DNA of 64,000 bases from Rhodoferax antarcticus ANT.BR (lineage in GTDB: Bacteria; Pseudomonadota; Gammaproteobacteria; Burkholderiales; Burkholderiaceae_C): NCBI RefSeq assembly GCF_001938565.1, contig NZ_MSYM01000006.1, positions 31,682 through 95,681 on the forward strand. The letters run 5' to 3'. Under the pieces are notes generated by a model. The model saw only the letters and a program-made list of their open reading frames with translations, was not told where the DNA came from and made no database searches. Position numbers and translations under genes: made by a program. Below, in pieces: positions 56,255-64,000 of the stretch. The first letter of the stretch is position 1. The number at the start of each line of letters is the position of its first letter.

Positions 56255-57387
56255 GCAGCACTGCGCCATATCAACGGGTGGTTGTGGGCTTAAGCGGCGG
56301 CGTTGACTCTGCCGTGACCGCCTGGCTGCTCAAGCAGCAAGGCCATGAGGTGCTGGGCATCTTCATGAAAAATTGGGAGGATGACGACGACTCGGAGTAC
56401 TGCTCCTCCAACGAGGACTTTGTTGACGCCGCCGCAGTTGCAGACGTGATTGGCATCGAGATTGAGCACGTCAATTTCGCCGCCGACTACAAGGACCGGG
56501 TGTTTGCCGACTTCTTGCGCGAATACAGCGCGGGCCGCACGCCGAACCCCGATATTTTGTGCAACGCAGAGATCAAGTTCAAAGCCTTTCTCGACCACGC
56601 CATGCGCTTGGGTGCCGACAAGATCGCTACCGGCCACTACGCCCGGGTGCGCTTGAACCCGCAAACCCAACAGCACGAGCTGCTCAAAGGGCTGGACCCG
56701 GCCAAAGACCAAAGCTATTTTTTGCACCGCCTCAACCAGGCGCAACTGTGCAACACCTGGTTTCCGGTGGGCGAGCTGCTGAAAACCGAGGTACGCCGCA
56801 TTGCGCAAGAGATTTGCCTGCCCAACGCGAAGAAAAAAGACTCCACCGGCATCTGTTTCATTGGCGAGCGGCCTTTCAGAGAATTTTTGAACCGCTACAT
56901 TGCCCGCGAGCCAGGCCCGATCAAGAACGACAAGGGCCAAATAATTGGGGAGCATGTGGGACTGAGCTTCTACACCCTGGGGCAGCGCCAGGGGCTGGGT
57001 ATTGGTGGCCTCAAAGCCAAAGGCGTGCAGCGCGGCGGGGGCGAGCATACGCCCTGGTTTGTGGCCCGCAAAGACTTGAACCACAACACGCTGTGGGTGG
57101 TGCAAGGGCACGGCCACCCTTGGCTGCTATCGCACACGCTGCAAGCCGGTCAGAGCAGTTGGGTCGCCACCGAGGCGCCGTCGCCTGGCGACTTCGCCGC
57201 CAAAGCGCGTTACCGGCAAATGGATGCGCCGTGTGTCCTGCATAGCCTCACAGCAGACGGCTTTGCACTGACCTTTCAACAAGCGCAGTGGGCGGTCACG
57301 CCAGGGCAATCTGCGGTGCTTTACGACGGCGATGTCTGCTTGGGGGGTGGCATCATTACCAGCGGCAGAACGACTCAATTACTCTGA
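56251..57387 (+). CDS. mnmA: tRNA-specific 2-thiouridylase
   Basis: A 378-residue enzyme that places sulfur at U34 of Glu, Gln and Lys tRNAs. PP-loop [10 protein letters not shown] (residues 13-22) and the two catalytic cysteines Cys104 ([11 protein letters not shown]) and Cys202 (DSTGICFIG) are present; GHYARV and the C-terminal domain are complete. Translationally coupled to nudJ. Ends at a palindromic element facing the convergent csoR-like gene. Confidence 0.96.
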   Translation: MSSTAPYQRVVVGLSGGVDSAVTAWLLKQQGHEVLGIFMKNWEDDDDSEYCSSNEDFVDAAAVADVIGIEIEHVNFAADYKDRVFADFLREYSAGRTPNPDILCNAEIKFKAFLDHAMRLGADKIATGHYARVRLNPQTQQHELLKGLDPAKDQSYFLHRLNQAQLCNTWFPVGELLKTEVRRIAQEICLPNAKKKDSTGICFIGERPFREFLNRYIAREPGPIKNDKGQIIGEHVGLSFYTLGQRQGLGIGGLKAKGVQRGGGEHTPWFVARKDLNHNTLWVVQGHGHPWLLSHTLQAGQSSWVATEAPSPGDFAAKARYRQMDAPCVLHSLTADGFALTFQQAQWAVTPGQSAVLYDGDVCLGGGIITSGRTTQLL

Positions 57388-57388
57388 T

Positions 57389-57440
57389 TTATATAGCTGC
57401 TAGCGCTTATCCTATAAGGGCTAGAGGCCAATTTCATATA
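57389..57440 (+). repeat. Palindromic element, copy 14 (between mnmA and the CsoR-like gene)
   Basis: Reads ttatatagctgctagcgctt, then atcctataagggctagaggc, then caatttcatata. The best-conserved copy and the basis of the consensus: TAGCGCTTAT and ATAAGGGCTA form a 10-bp stem with one mismatch and a 3-nt loop. Confidence 0.9.
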
Positions 57441-57445
57441 AAAAT

Positions 57446-57739
57446 CTAACCGATGCGGGCGAGCAGACTTTCCATGTCTTTCAACATGGCTGCCATGCCT
57501 TCGGGCTGCAGCTGGTCGGGCGTGATGCATTGCTGCAGTTCCTGCTCCATGAAACACATGGTCATACGCAGGTAGGTGCTGTCTAGCGCCTTGCGCACCG
57601 CAGAAAACTGCTGGCTGATTTTTAGGCAGCTTTCACCCTCTTCAATCATGCGCTGCACGCCGCGAATCTGTCCTTCCGCTCGGCGCAACCGGTTGATCAC
57701 GTCGTTGCGTGCTGCTTCATTGGTCAATGCCGTGGTCAT
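57446..57739 (-). CDS. CsoR/CstR/FrmR-family (DUF156) repressor
   Basis: A 97-residue all-helical regulator (INRLRRAEGQIRGVQRMIEE, SAVRKALDSTYLRMTMCFME). Cysteines are Cys38, Cys62 and Cys71. The Cys-His-Cys set of copper CsoR and the Cys-His of FrmR are not present: no His lies at the second position. Given its place in an operon with sulfide:quinone oxidoreductase, a CstR-like role in sensing persulfide is likely, though Cys spacing differs from CstR. It is the last gene of the operon. Confidence 0.82.
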   Translation of the reverse strand: MTTALTNEAARNDVINRLRRAEGQIRGVQRMIEEGESCLKISQQFSAVRKALDSTYLRMTMCFMEQELQQCITPDQLQPEGMAAMLKDMESLLARIG

Positions 57740-57813
57740 GACAGGAATCCTTTAGATCGGTGTCAGGTGGCTGCGAATGACGCTCAAGCGTTCACTCGCA
57801 ACACACAGGGAAC

Positions 57814-58038
57814 TTAACGCGTGCGGCTAGCGCCCTCTTCAGGCACACCGAACTTCCTCAAAATGACGGCCAGCGGGCAAAAGTTGGTAAAGCCTGACTG
57901 AAACAGGTTGAGGCCAACAAAGGCGGTAAAGGCCAAGGCCCACCTACTGACAAATAGCGGACTTCCCTCCACCCCCAAAGCTAATGACAGCACGATAAAA
58001 AACCCGGCAAAAACAAAAATATAGCGCTGAACCGTCAT
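57814..58038 (-). CDS. DUF2892 small membrane protein (YgaP transmembrane-type)
   Basis: A 74-residue protein with two helices (YIFVFAGFFIVLSLALGV, WALAFTAFVGLNLFQSGF) and the family signature GFTNFCPLAVILRKFG. DUF2892 forms the membrane part of YgaP, a rhodanese, and often stands beside sulfur-handling genes. Here it lies 19 nt after sqr and before the CsoR-like repressor. Precise function is unknown. Confidence 0.88.
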   Translation of the reverse strand: MTVQRYIFVFAGFFIVLSLALGVEGSPLFVSRWALAFTAFVGLNLFQSGFTNFCPLAVILRKFGVPEEGASRTR

Positions 58039-58057
58039 CTCGAAACTCCTTTAAAAA

Positions 58058-59344
58058 TCACTTATCTAACCGATTGATGCCCAACAGGCCCATGATGTAC
58101 TTTTCATAGATAGGCTCGGACGTGCCTTTCTTGAGCTTGCGCATGAAATATTTCTCGTAGGCAATTTTGGCCAGATGCACCCATTTGCCCTTCTTGAACC
58201 AGTTCACATTGCGCGGCGGAATTTGCGGCAGTGCCACAAAGGCAGCGCCCGTGTCGCCCATGTCCGCCAGGCAAACCGCGTTCCAAGTGCCCTTGCCGGT
58301 GACTGGCTTGCCAGCGAGCTCGTTGGCAATGTTGTGGCAGATGGCGGTCATCATGCTTTCGATCATGTAGCCGGTCTTGGGGCAGCCGGTAGGCACTGGC
58401 GTGACCTCCACTGGTGGAATCGCCACACACACACCCGCTGAGAAGATGTTTTTGTACGCCTTGGTGCGCTGAAACTCGTCAATGATGACCATGCCCCGTG
58501 GGTTGCACAGATTAGGCACCGCCGCAACCGCGTCCACGCCTTTGAACGCTGGCAGCATCATCGACATCTTGAAGCTGATTTCATGTTCTTTCAGGACGTT
58601 GCCCTGGTCATCGATCTGAGTGCTAAACATCTTGCCTTCTTCCACCTTGGTGGTTTTAGCGTTGGTCACCCACTTGATGTCACGGTTGCGAAACTCCGAC
58701 TCCAGCATCGACTTGCTGTCACCCACGCCACCCAGACCCAGATGCCCGATGTAGGGCTCGCTGGTCACGTAGGTCATATGCACCTTGTTGCGAATCTTGC
58801 GCCGACGCAAATCGGTGTCTAGCACCATGGCAAACTCATAGGCCGGGCCGAAACAGCTGGCACCCGGCATGGCACCCACTACGATCGGGCCCGGGTTTTT
58901 CACAAACTGCTCGTACTCCGCAAAAAATGCCTGCGCATGATCCACATGGCAGATCGAATGGGTGAAACCACCCCCGCCCGAGGCAACCGGTCCGGCACCC
59001 GGCACATCGTCAAAAGCCAGTTGCGGGCCAGTGGCAATCACCAGATAGTCGTAGTCCAGGGTTTGGCCATCCACCAAGGTCAGCTTGTTGGCTGCGGCGT
59101 CAATCGTCTCCACGGCTTTGGGAATGAAACCAATTTTTTTGCGCGTCAGATAGGGCGCAATCGGCAGCGTCACCTCTTCGCGCTTGCGCCAACCCACCCC
59201 AACCCAGGGGTTGCTGGGCACGAACTGAAAATAATCAGTGGTGTTGATGACGGTAATGCGATGCTCCTCAGGAAGCATTTCACGCATTTCGTAGGCTGCG
59301 GGCATGCCGCCGATGCCGGCGCCGATGATGACGATATGGGCCAT
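58058..59344 (-). CDS. sqr: Sulfide:quinone oxidoreductase (type I, Acidithiobacillus-like)
   Basis: A 428-residue monotopic FAD enzyme that oxidises sulfide to polysulfide and reduces quinone. FAD motif IIGAGIGGMPAAYEM is at the N-terminus; YFQFVPSNPWVGVGW is as in Acidithiobacillus ferrooxidans SQR. All three catalytic cysteines have counterparts: Cys132 (SICHVDHA), Cys164 (GASCFGPAYE) and Cys358 (NAVCLADMG). The C-terminal amphipathic region (WVHLAKIAYEKYFMRKLKKG) would hold it to the membrane. It follows the RND pump gene and precedes DUF2892. Confidence 0.93.
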   Translation of the reverse strand: MAHIVIIGAGIGGMPAAYEMREMLPEEHRITVINTTDYFQFVPSNPWVGVGWRKREEVTLPIAPYLTRKKIGFIPKAVETIDAAANKLTLVDGQTLDYDYLVIATGPQLAFDDVPGAGPVASGGGGFTHSICHVDHAQAFFAEYEQFVKNPGPIVVGAMPGASCFGPAYEFAMVLDTDLRRRKIRNKVHMTYVTSEPYIGHLGLGGVGDSKSMLESEFRNRDIKWVTNAKTTKVEEGKMFSTQIDDQGNVLKEHEISFKMSMMLPAFKGVDAVAAVPNLCNPRGMVIIDEFQRTKAYKNIFSAGVCVAIPPVEVTPVPTGCPKTGYMIESMMTAICHNIANELAGKPVTGKGTWNAVCLADMGDTGAAFVALPQIPPRNVNWFKKGKWVHLAKIAYEKYFMRKLKKGTSEPIYEKYIMGLLGINRLDK

Positions 59345-59366
59345 GTTGTCTCCTCGTTATAAATAG

Positions 59367-62300
59367 TTAAATTACTTTCGGGATCACACCCGCCGCGTCT
59401 GTGCGCAGTTGGTGACGGCGCCAATATAGCGCGTAATAAAGAACCGGTATCACTAACAGCGTGAGAACCGTTGACACCAAAATTCCGAAGATCAGCGAGA
59501 TCGCAAGGCCGTTGAAGATCGGGTCATCCAGAATAAAAAATGCGCCGATCATGGCTGCCAAACCGGTCAACGCAATGGGCTGCGCGCGCACCGCGGCCGA
59601 CTGCACCACCGCGTCTTTGAAGGCCAATCCGCTTGCCACCTGCAGGTCGATAAAGTCCACCAACAAGATGGAATTACGTACGATGATGCCGGCCAGCGCA
59701 ATCATGCCGATCATCGAGGTGGCGGTGAATTGTGCGTTCAGCAGCGCGTGGCCCGGCATCACCCCAATGATGGTCAGCGGAATCGGCGCCATGATCACCA
59801 GCGGAGTCAGGTAGCTCTTGAACTGCGCCACCACCAACAGGTAAATCAGGATCAAACCGACGCCATAAGCCGTGCCCATGTCACGGAAGGTCTCGTAGGT
59901 GATCTGCCACTCGCCGTCCCACTTGATGGCGTATTGCCGGTAGGGGTCGGGCGGCTGGTTGATCCAGTATTCACCCACCTCGCCGGTGCCCGGTAGGGCA
60001 GCATCTTTGAGCTTGTCGCGGATGGCAAACAGGCCATACAAGGGCGAGTCCAGCTTGCCTGCCATGTCGCCAAACACGTAGCTTACCGGTTGCAGGTCTT
60101 TGGTGAACAGCGGTTTGTCGATGATGCCCCGCTCCACCTGCACCAGTTCGGACAGGGGCACCATCTGGCCATTGGCGGCTCGCAGCGGCATGGCCAGAAT
60201 CGCGTCCAGGTCCACCTGGTCTGCCAGCGGCAATTGCAGGCGTACCGGCACCGGGTATTTGGTGTGCCCGTCATGCAGGTAGGCGGCGTCGGCCCCGCTC
60301 AGGGCCATAGCTGCGGTTTGCGCCACCGCAGCGACCGAAATGCCCAGCGATTCGGCGCGCTGGCGACGCACCCGCAGGTAAGCGCGCGGTGCGTTTTCTT
60401 CCAGCGAAGTGTCCACCCCGACGATGTCGGGCGTGGCTTCAAAGGCGGTTGCAATGCGCGCAGCCAGGGCCTGGCGCCCGGCTTCATCCGGGCCATACAC
60501 CTCGGCGACCAGCGGCGACATCACTGGCGGGCCGGGCGGCACTTCAACCACTTTGATGCGGGCGTGGTGGCGCTGGCCGATTTTTTCCAGCTCCGGACGC
60601 AGGCGTTGCGCAATCACATGGCTTTGATCGTCGCGTCTATGTTTGTCCACCAGATTAACCTGCAAATCGCCCTGCTCGGCATCGGCACGCAGGTAATACT
60701 GGCGCACCAGACCATTGAAAGTGATCGGCGAGGCGGTACCAGCGTAGGCCTGCAGGTTCAGCACCTCGGGCTGTTGCGCCAGAAATGCGCCCAAATCATG
60801 CAAGGTGGCGGCGGTTTCTTCCAGCGGTGTGCCAGCGGGCATTTCGACCACCACCTGAAACTCGCTCTTGTTGTCAAACGGCAGCATCTTCAGCACCACC
60901 CATTGCACCATTGCCAGCCCCACCGACAACGCCAGCGCCGCCAAAATGCCGGCCAAGAGCAGCCAGCGCTTGCGCGAGCTGTCCAGAAACGGGGTGAGCA
61001 CGCGGGCAAAAAAGGCCTGCAGTTTGGCGCTTTTTCCTGACGCGGGGGGATGGCCCGCGCCGTGGCCATGAGAACGCATCAGCGTCAGCGCCAGCCATGG
61101 CGTGATGGTGAAGGCAATCGCCAGAGAGATCGCCATACCCAAGCTGGCATTGATTGGGATCGGGCTCATGTACGGCCCCATCAGGCCTCCGACAAACGCC
61201 ATCGGCAACAGTGCCGCAATGACGGTGAAGGTGGCCAGAATCGTCGGGCCACCGACCTCATCCACCGCACCTGGAATGATCTGGCCCAAGGTGGCGTCCG
61301 GGTACAGCTTCTGGTGCCGGTGGATGTTTTCCACCACCACAATCGCGTCGTCTACCAGAATACCGATGGAAAAAATAAGTGCGAACAAGGACACGCGGTT
61401 CAGCGTGAAGCCCCAAGCCCAAGAGGCAAACAGCGTGGCCGCCAGCGTCAAGATCACCGCTGCGCCGACGATGACCGCCTCGCGCTTGCCCAGCGCAAAG
61501 CCCACCAGCAAAATCACCGAGCCAGTAGCAAACGCCAGCTTTTGAATCAGCTTGTTGGCTTTTTCTGCGGCCGTTTCGCCATAGTCGCGGGTCACCGTGG
61601 TTTCGATGTTGGCCGGGATCACCGTGTTTTGCAGCGCGTCAACACGCGCGCGCACTGCCTGAGAGACATCTACTGCGTTGGTGCCCGGCTTTTTGGTGAC
61701 GGTCATGGTCAGCGCTGGGTAGACACCACCGGCAGCGAGCTCAGTACCGGCGTCAGCTGAATCGACGCCTGTGGCTGCGCCGGGAGTGAACCACACATAA
61801 CGCTGGGGCAACTGAGCACCGGTTTCAATCTGCGCCACTTCGCGCAGGTAAATCGGTGTGCCCTTGCTGGTGCCGACGATCACCTCACCCACATCTTCTG
61901 CAGTACGCAAAAACTCACCGGTTTCAACCTGGAGCATTTGCCCGTTGACACTGGCACTGTTGATCACCGCGCCAGACGGCATGCTGACGTTAGCAGCAGC
62001 CAGAATGGACTTCAGCGACAACACGTCAACACCGCGCTCGCGCAGGCGCACCGGGTCCAGCCAGACATGCACCGCACGCGAAGGGCCACCAATCGTTTTG
62101 ACCTCGCGGGTGCCGGGCACACGCTTGATTTCGGCCTCCACCACGTGGGCAACGCGCTCCAGGTCAGCCGCCGCCATGACGTCTTTGCTCCATAGTGTCA
62201 CGGCCAGGACGGGCACGTCGTCAATTCCCATGGGTTTCACGATGGGGGTCAGCGTGCCCAGATCACGTGGCAACCAGTCCTGGTTGGCGTTGAGTACGTC

Positions 62301-62660
62301 GTACAGGCGCACCAGCGCCTCAGTGCGGGGTACGCCGACCTCGAACTGCACCGTCATCACCGCCATGCCGGGGCGCGCCACCGAAAAGGTGTGCTCAATA
62401 CCGGCAATCTGGCTCAGCACCTGCTCGGCCGGGCGCGCTACCATGTTTTGCACGTCTTCGCTGCTGGCGCCGGGGAACGGGATCAGCACATTGGCCATGG
62501 TCACGTTGATCTGTGGCTCTTCCTCGCGCGGCGTGACCAGCACGGCGAAGACGCCGAGCAGCAGCGCGACGATCGCCATCAGCGGCGTCATGGCATTGCG
62601 CTTGAAGGTGCGCGCCAAGCGGCCCGAAATGCCTAATTGAGTTTCACCTTGCATGGTCAT
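59367..62660 (-). CDS. RND efflux pump inner-membrane protein (HAE/AcrB-like)
   Basis: A 1097-residue proton-driven pump with 12 helices and two large periplasmic loops. TM4 reads GILVDDAIVVVENIHRH, with the Asp-Asp pair of hydrophobe/amphiphile exporters rather than the CzcA heavy-metal pattern. The start at 62660 lies 2 nt before the stop of the adaptor gene; a second ATG lies at 62654. Between the adaptor and sqr in one operon, it may export a sulfur compound or reactive by-product, which is inference. No outer-membrane TolC partner is in the window. Confidence 0.92.
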   Translation of the reverse strand: MTMQGETQLGISGRLARTFKRNAMTPLMAIVALLLGVFAVLVTPREEEPQINVTMANVLIPFPGASSEDVQNMVARPAEQVLSQIAGIEHTFSVARPGMAVMTVQFEVGVPRTEALVRLYDVLNANQDWLPRDLGTLTPIVKPMGIDDVPVLAVTLWSKDVMAAADLERVAHVVEAEIKRVPGTREVKTIGGPSRAVHVWLDPVRLRERGVDVLSLKSILAAANVSMPSGAVINSASVNGQMLQVETGEFLRTAEDVGEVIVGTSKGTPIYLREVAQIETGAQLPQRYVWFTPGAATGVDSADAGTELAAGGVYPALTMTVTKKPGTNAVDVSQAVRARVDALQNTVIPANIETTVTRDYGETAAEKANKLIQKLAFATGSVILLVGFALGKREAVIVGAAVILTLAATLFASWAWGFTLNRVSLFALIFSIGILVDDAIVVVENIHRHQKLYPDATLGQIIPGAVDEVGGPTILATFTVIAALLPMAFVGGLMGPYMSPIPINASLGMAISLAIAFTITPWLALTLMRSHGHGAGHPPASGKSAKLQAFFARVLTPFLDSSRKRWLLLAGILAALALSVGLAMVQWVVLKMLPFDNKSEFQVVVEMPAGTPLEETAATLHDLGAFLAQQPEVLNLQAYAGTASPITFNGLVRQYYLRADAEQGDLQVNLVDKHRRDDQSHVIAQRLRPELEKIGQRHHARIKVVEVPPGPPVMSPLVAEVYGPDEAGRQALAARIATAFEATPDIVGVDTSLEENAPRAYLRVRRQRAESLGISVAAVAQTAAMALSGADAAYLHDGHTKYPVPVRLQLPLADQVDLDAILAMPLRAANGQMVPLSELVQVERGIIDKPLFTKDLQPVSYVFGDMAGKLDSPLYGLFAIRDKLKDAALPGTGEVGEYWINQPPDPYRQYAIKWDGEWQITYETFRDMGTAYGVGLILIYLLVVAQFKSYLTPLVIMAPIPLTIIGVMPGHALLNAQFTATSMIGMIALAGIIVRNSILLVDFIDLQVASGLAFKDAVVQSAAVRAQPIALTGLAAMIGAFFILDDPIFNGLAISLIFGILVSTVLTLLVIPVLYYALYWRRHQLRTDAAGVIPKVI

Positions 62661-62661
62661 C

Positions 62662-63765
62662 TCACTTCGCCACTGCACCAGCTGCCAGCGGCTGCGCGCC
62701 GCTCAAGCCGGCCTTGACCGGGTCCAGCGCCACCTGGTCTTTTTCCTGCAAGCCCGCCAAAACCTCAAAGCCTTGCTCACCATGGTCTGCCCCCAGGCGC
62801 ACCGCCTTGAGCACAAAACCGCTCGCACCAGCGACATACACCGCCGTCAGTTCGCCGCGGCGCAGCACCGCCGCTGCCGGAATCACCAGCCGCTGCTTTT
62901 CCCCAGCGGCAAAACGCACCCGAATCTGCTGGCCTGGCACCAATGTGTTAGCGGCTGTTGCGGGCAACTCCAGACGCCACTCTATGGTTTGCGACACCGG
63001 GTCAGCACCCGGCATGCGGCTGGTAAGCGTCGGGCGAATCCACAATTGGGCGCCGTCAGCCGCAGGCACTTGAACCTCAATCTCGCTCTTTGGTGTGATG
63101 GCGTTGGAGCGCGATACCGGCATTTGCACCACCGCGCGCAACGGTGTGGGCGCGTACAGCGTCAGCAAAGGCGTGCCGGGCATGGCCAGATCACCCACCT
63201 CGGCCTGGGTTTGCAGCACCCAACCCTCAAAAGGCGCAGTGACACGAGTAAAGCCTTGCGATAAACCCGCTTGACGGGCGCCAGCGCTGGCTTGGTCACG
63301 CCCCGCCTGGGCTGACTTGAGTTGGGCATCAGCGCTGTCCATGGCGGCCGAGCTGATGAAACCTTTGGCCAGCAAATCGCGCGTGCGGTCGAAATTGGCC
63401 TGCGCGTTGCGCAACTGGGCCTGCGCCTGGGCCACCTGGGCCTGGCTGCTTTGCACGCCCGCCTGGGTTTCGCTGTCATTGATGGTGGCCAGCAGTTGAC
63501 CCGCTTTGACCCGGTCACCGGGCTTTACGGCCATCGACACCAGTCGACCCGCCGTCTGCGCCGAAATGGTGCTTTGCTGAACGGGTTGCACCACGCCGTC
63601 CATCTCAAACCCCGCCCCCACCGCATGCCGCTCAACAGCCGCCACAGGCACCTGAACCGGTGCTTGCGCCCAAGCTAAGTTCACAGACCAAGCAGCAGCC
63701 ACAGCCAACCAGGTCAGGCGATGGCGAAGCAGAAGCAGCGGGCGGCGAGAGAAAACGTCAGACAT
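62662..63765 (-). CDS. RND efflux periplasmic adaptor (membrane fusion protein)
   Basis: A 367-residue exported protein with a signal peptide (RLTWLAVAAAWSVNLAWAQA), a lipoyl-like domain (VVQPVQQSTISAQTAGRLVS, VKPGDRVKAGQLLATINDSE), a coiled-coil hairpin rich in Ala/Gln and a beta-barrel. No lipobox is seen. First gene of the MFP-RND-sqr-DUF2892-CsoR-like operon. A candidate operator lies 16-33 nt upstream of its ATG. Confidence 0.9.
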   Translation of the reverse strand: MSDVFSRRPLLLLRHRLTWLAVAAAWSVNLAWAQAPVQVPVAAVERHAVGAGFEMDGVVQPVQQSTISAQTAGRLVSMAVKPGDRVKAGQLLATINDSETQAGVQSSQAQVAQAQAQLRNAQANFDRTRDLLAKGFISSAAMDSADAQLKSAQAGRDQASAGARQAGLSQGFTRVTAPFEGWVLQTQAEVGDLAMPGTPLLTLYAPTPLRAVVQMPVSRSNAITPKSEIEVQVPAADGAQLWIRPTLTSRMPGADPVSQTIEWRLELPATAANTLVPGQQIRVRFAAGEKQRLVIPAAAVLRRGELTAVYVAGASGFVLKAVRLGADHGEQGFEVLAGLQEKDQVALDPVKAGLSGAQPLAAGAVAK

Positions 63766-63780
63766 GAAACTTCCTTCAGA

Positions 63781-63798
63781 AATACGGTAGGGAGTATA
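63781..63798. promoter_or_regulatory. Candidate operator ATAC-N8-GTAT of the sulfide operon
   Basis: The motif aatacggtagggagtata has dyad-symmetric ATAC/GTAT ends around a G-rich centre. DUF156 repressors (CsoR, CstR) bind short sites with a G-tract flanked by TA-rich dyads, so this is the expected target of the repressor encoded at the end of the same operon. Only one such site is seen. Confidence 0.5.
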
Positions 63799-63890
63799 TG
63801 AGAAATCGACGACTGAGCGCTGGCGACTTGATGTGAATCATGCCGCGTACGTTAACGGACAGCCACTTTCTCGCGTCACGTCTTGCCAAG

Positions 63891-63930
63891 AAAAATGGCC
63901 CGCTGCATTACTGAAGCGGGCCGTTCATTT
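63891..63930 (-). terminator. Rho-independent terminator of ssb
   Basis: AGCGGGCC and GGCCCGCT form an 8-bp stem with a 10-nt loop. On the minus strand the stem is followed by ATTTTTCTT. It lies 31 nt after the ssb stop. Confidence 0.82.
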
Positions 63931-63952
63931 ACCAATCCTTGCTGACTAGGTG

Positions 63953-64000
63953 CTAAAACGGAATATCGTCGTCCATGTCGTCAAAGCCGCTGGCCGGGCG
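63953..64000 (-). CDS. ssb: Single-stranded DNA-binding protein, 3' end only
   Basis: Only the last 15 codons are in the window: RPASGFDDMDDDIPF followed by TAG. The acidic tail ending DDDIPF is the hallmark C-terminus of bacterial SSB, which recruits replication and repair proteins. The rest of the gene lies beyond the right edge. Confidence 0.88.
   Translation of the reverse strand, partial: RPASGFDDMDDDIPF

Noticed and set aside
57446..57739. Copper-sensing CsoR assignment
   Set aside because: The copper-ligand His is absent and no copper transporter or chaperone is nearby; sulfur genes are adjacent.
59367..62660. Heavy-metal (CzcA-type) efflux
   Set aside because: TM4 has VDDAIVVVEN typical of hydrophobe/amphiphile exporters rather than the heavy-metal pattern.

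Overview
The window is a GC-rich, densely coded bacterial chromosome segment with no rRNA, tRNA, prophage, IS element or CRISPR array that I can see. Protein types and neighbourhoods (bamE-dapB-exbBD-leuS-lptE and holA-proA, hpf-ptsN-hprK, a gshA of the beta/gamma 'ferrooxidans' type, TRAP and Liv transporters, Crp/Fnr beside an acyl-CoA ligase) point to a betaproteobacterium of the order Burkholderiales, most likely Comamonadaceae (Rhodoferax/Polaromonas-like). This placement is an inference from gene content.

Layout. 1-4.0 kb: Liv-type ABC transporter genes and an acyl-CoA ligase, divergent from a Crp/Fnr regulator. 4.2-8.7 kb: a DUF305 protein, RluF and a complete TRAP transporter (dctQ-dctM-dctP). 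8.7-15.7 kb: methionine gamma-lyase with a truncated divergent Lrp regulator, a lipase-like protein, an NTF2-like protein, an SDR, a SEC-C protein, a PIN-domain protein and a THUMP methyltransferase. 15.8-22.1 kb: argS-SPOR-dsbA-lptA-lptB-rpoN. 22.2-29.3 kb: LysR, a CoA-transferase, malate synthase G, a CWC protein with a tiny overlapping ORF, and a FimV-like protein. 29.5-38.4 kb: gshA-kup-benE-gshB, proA and holA. 38.4-46.1 kb: an Lrp/ornithine cyclodeaminase pair inserted between holA and lptE, then leuS-exbD-exbB-dapB-bamE. 46.2-55.6 kb: fur, hprK-ptsN-hpf, corA, mtnN, fadD and pntAB. 55.7-57.4 kb: nudJ-mnmA. 57.4-63.8 kb: a sulfide-oxidation and efflux operon (MFP, RND pump, type I SQR, DUF2892, CsoR/CstR-like repressor). 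63.95 kb: the 3' end of ssb.

The most unusual signal is a dispersed palindromic element of about 55-60 bp. I find about 14 copies, with core features TAGC(T/G)GCTAGCGCTTAT...ATAAGGGCTAGAGGCC. Five lie between genes. Nine lie inside reading frames that stay open through them: lipase, PIN protein, RlmL (twice), RpoN, BenE, ProA (twice) and LeuS. Several copies are read in the same frame relative to the element and give related peptides, much as described for Rickettsia palindromic elements. A second repeat (TCTGACCCC type) supplies the C-terminus of RlmL and the N-terminus of the PIN protein.

Other points of note: the sulfide operon has a candidate ATAC-N8-GTAT operator in front of its first gene; a sequence with H-type pseudoknot topology lies between pntA and nudJ; an Lrp fragment has lost its effector domain but keeps an apparent operator; and a large leader hairpin precedes corA. 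Much of the rest is conserved housekeeping: outer-membrane biogenesis (LptA, LptB, LptE, BamE), nitrogen PTS, aminoacyl-tRNA synthetases and redox balance.
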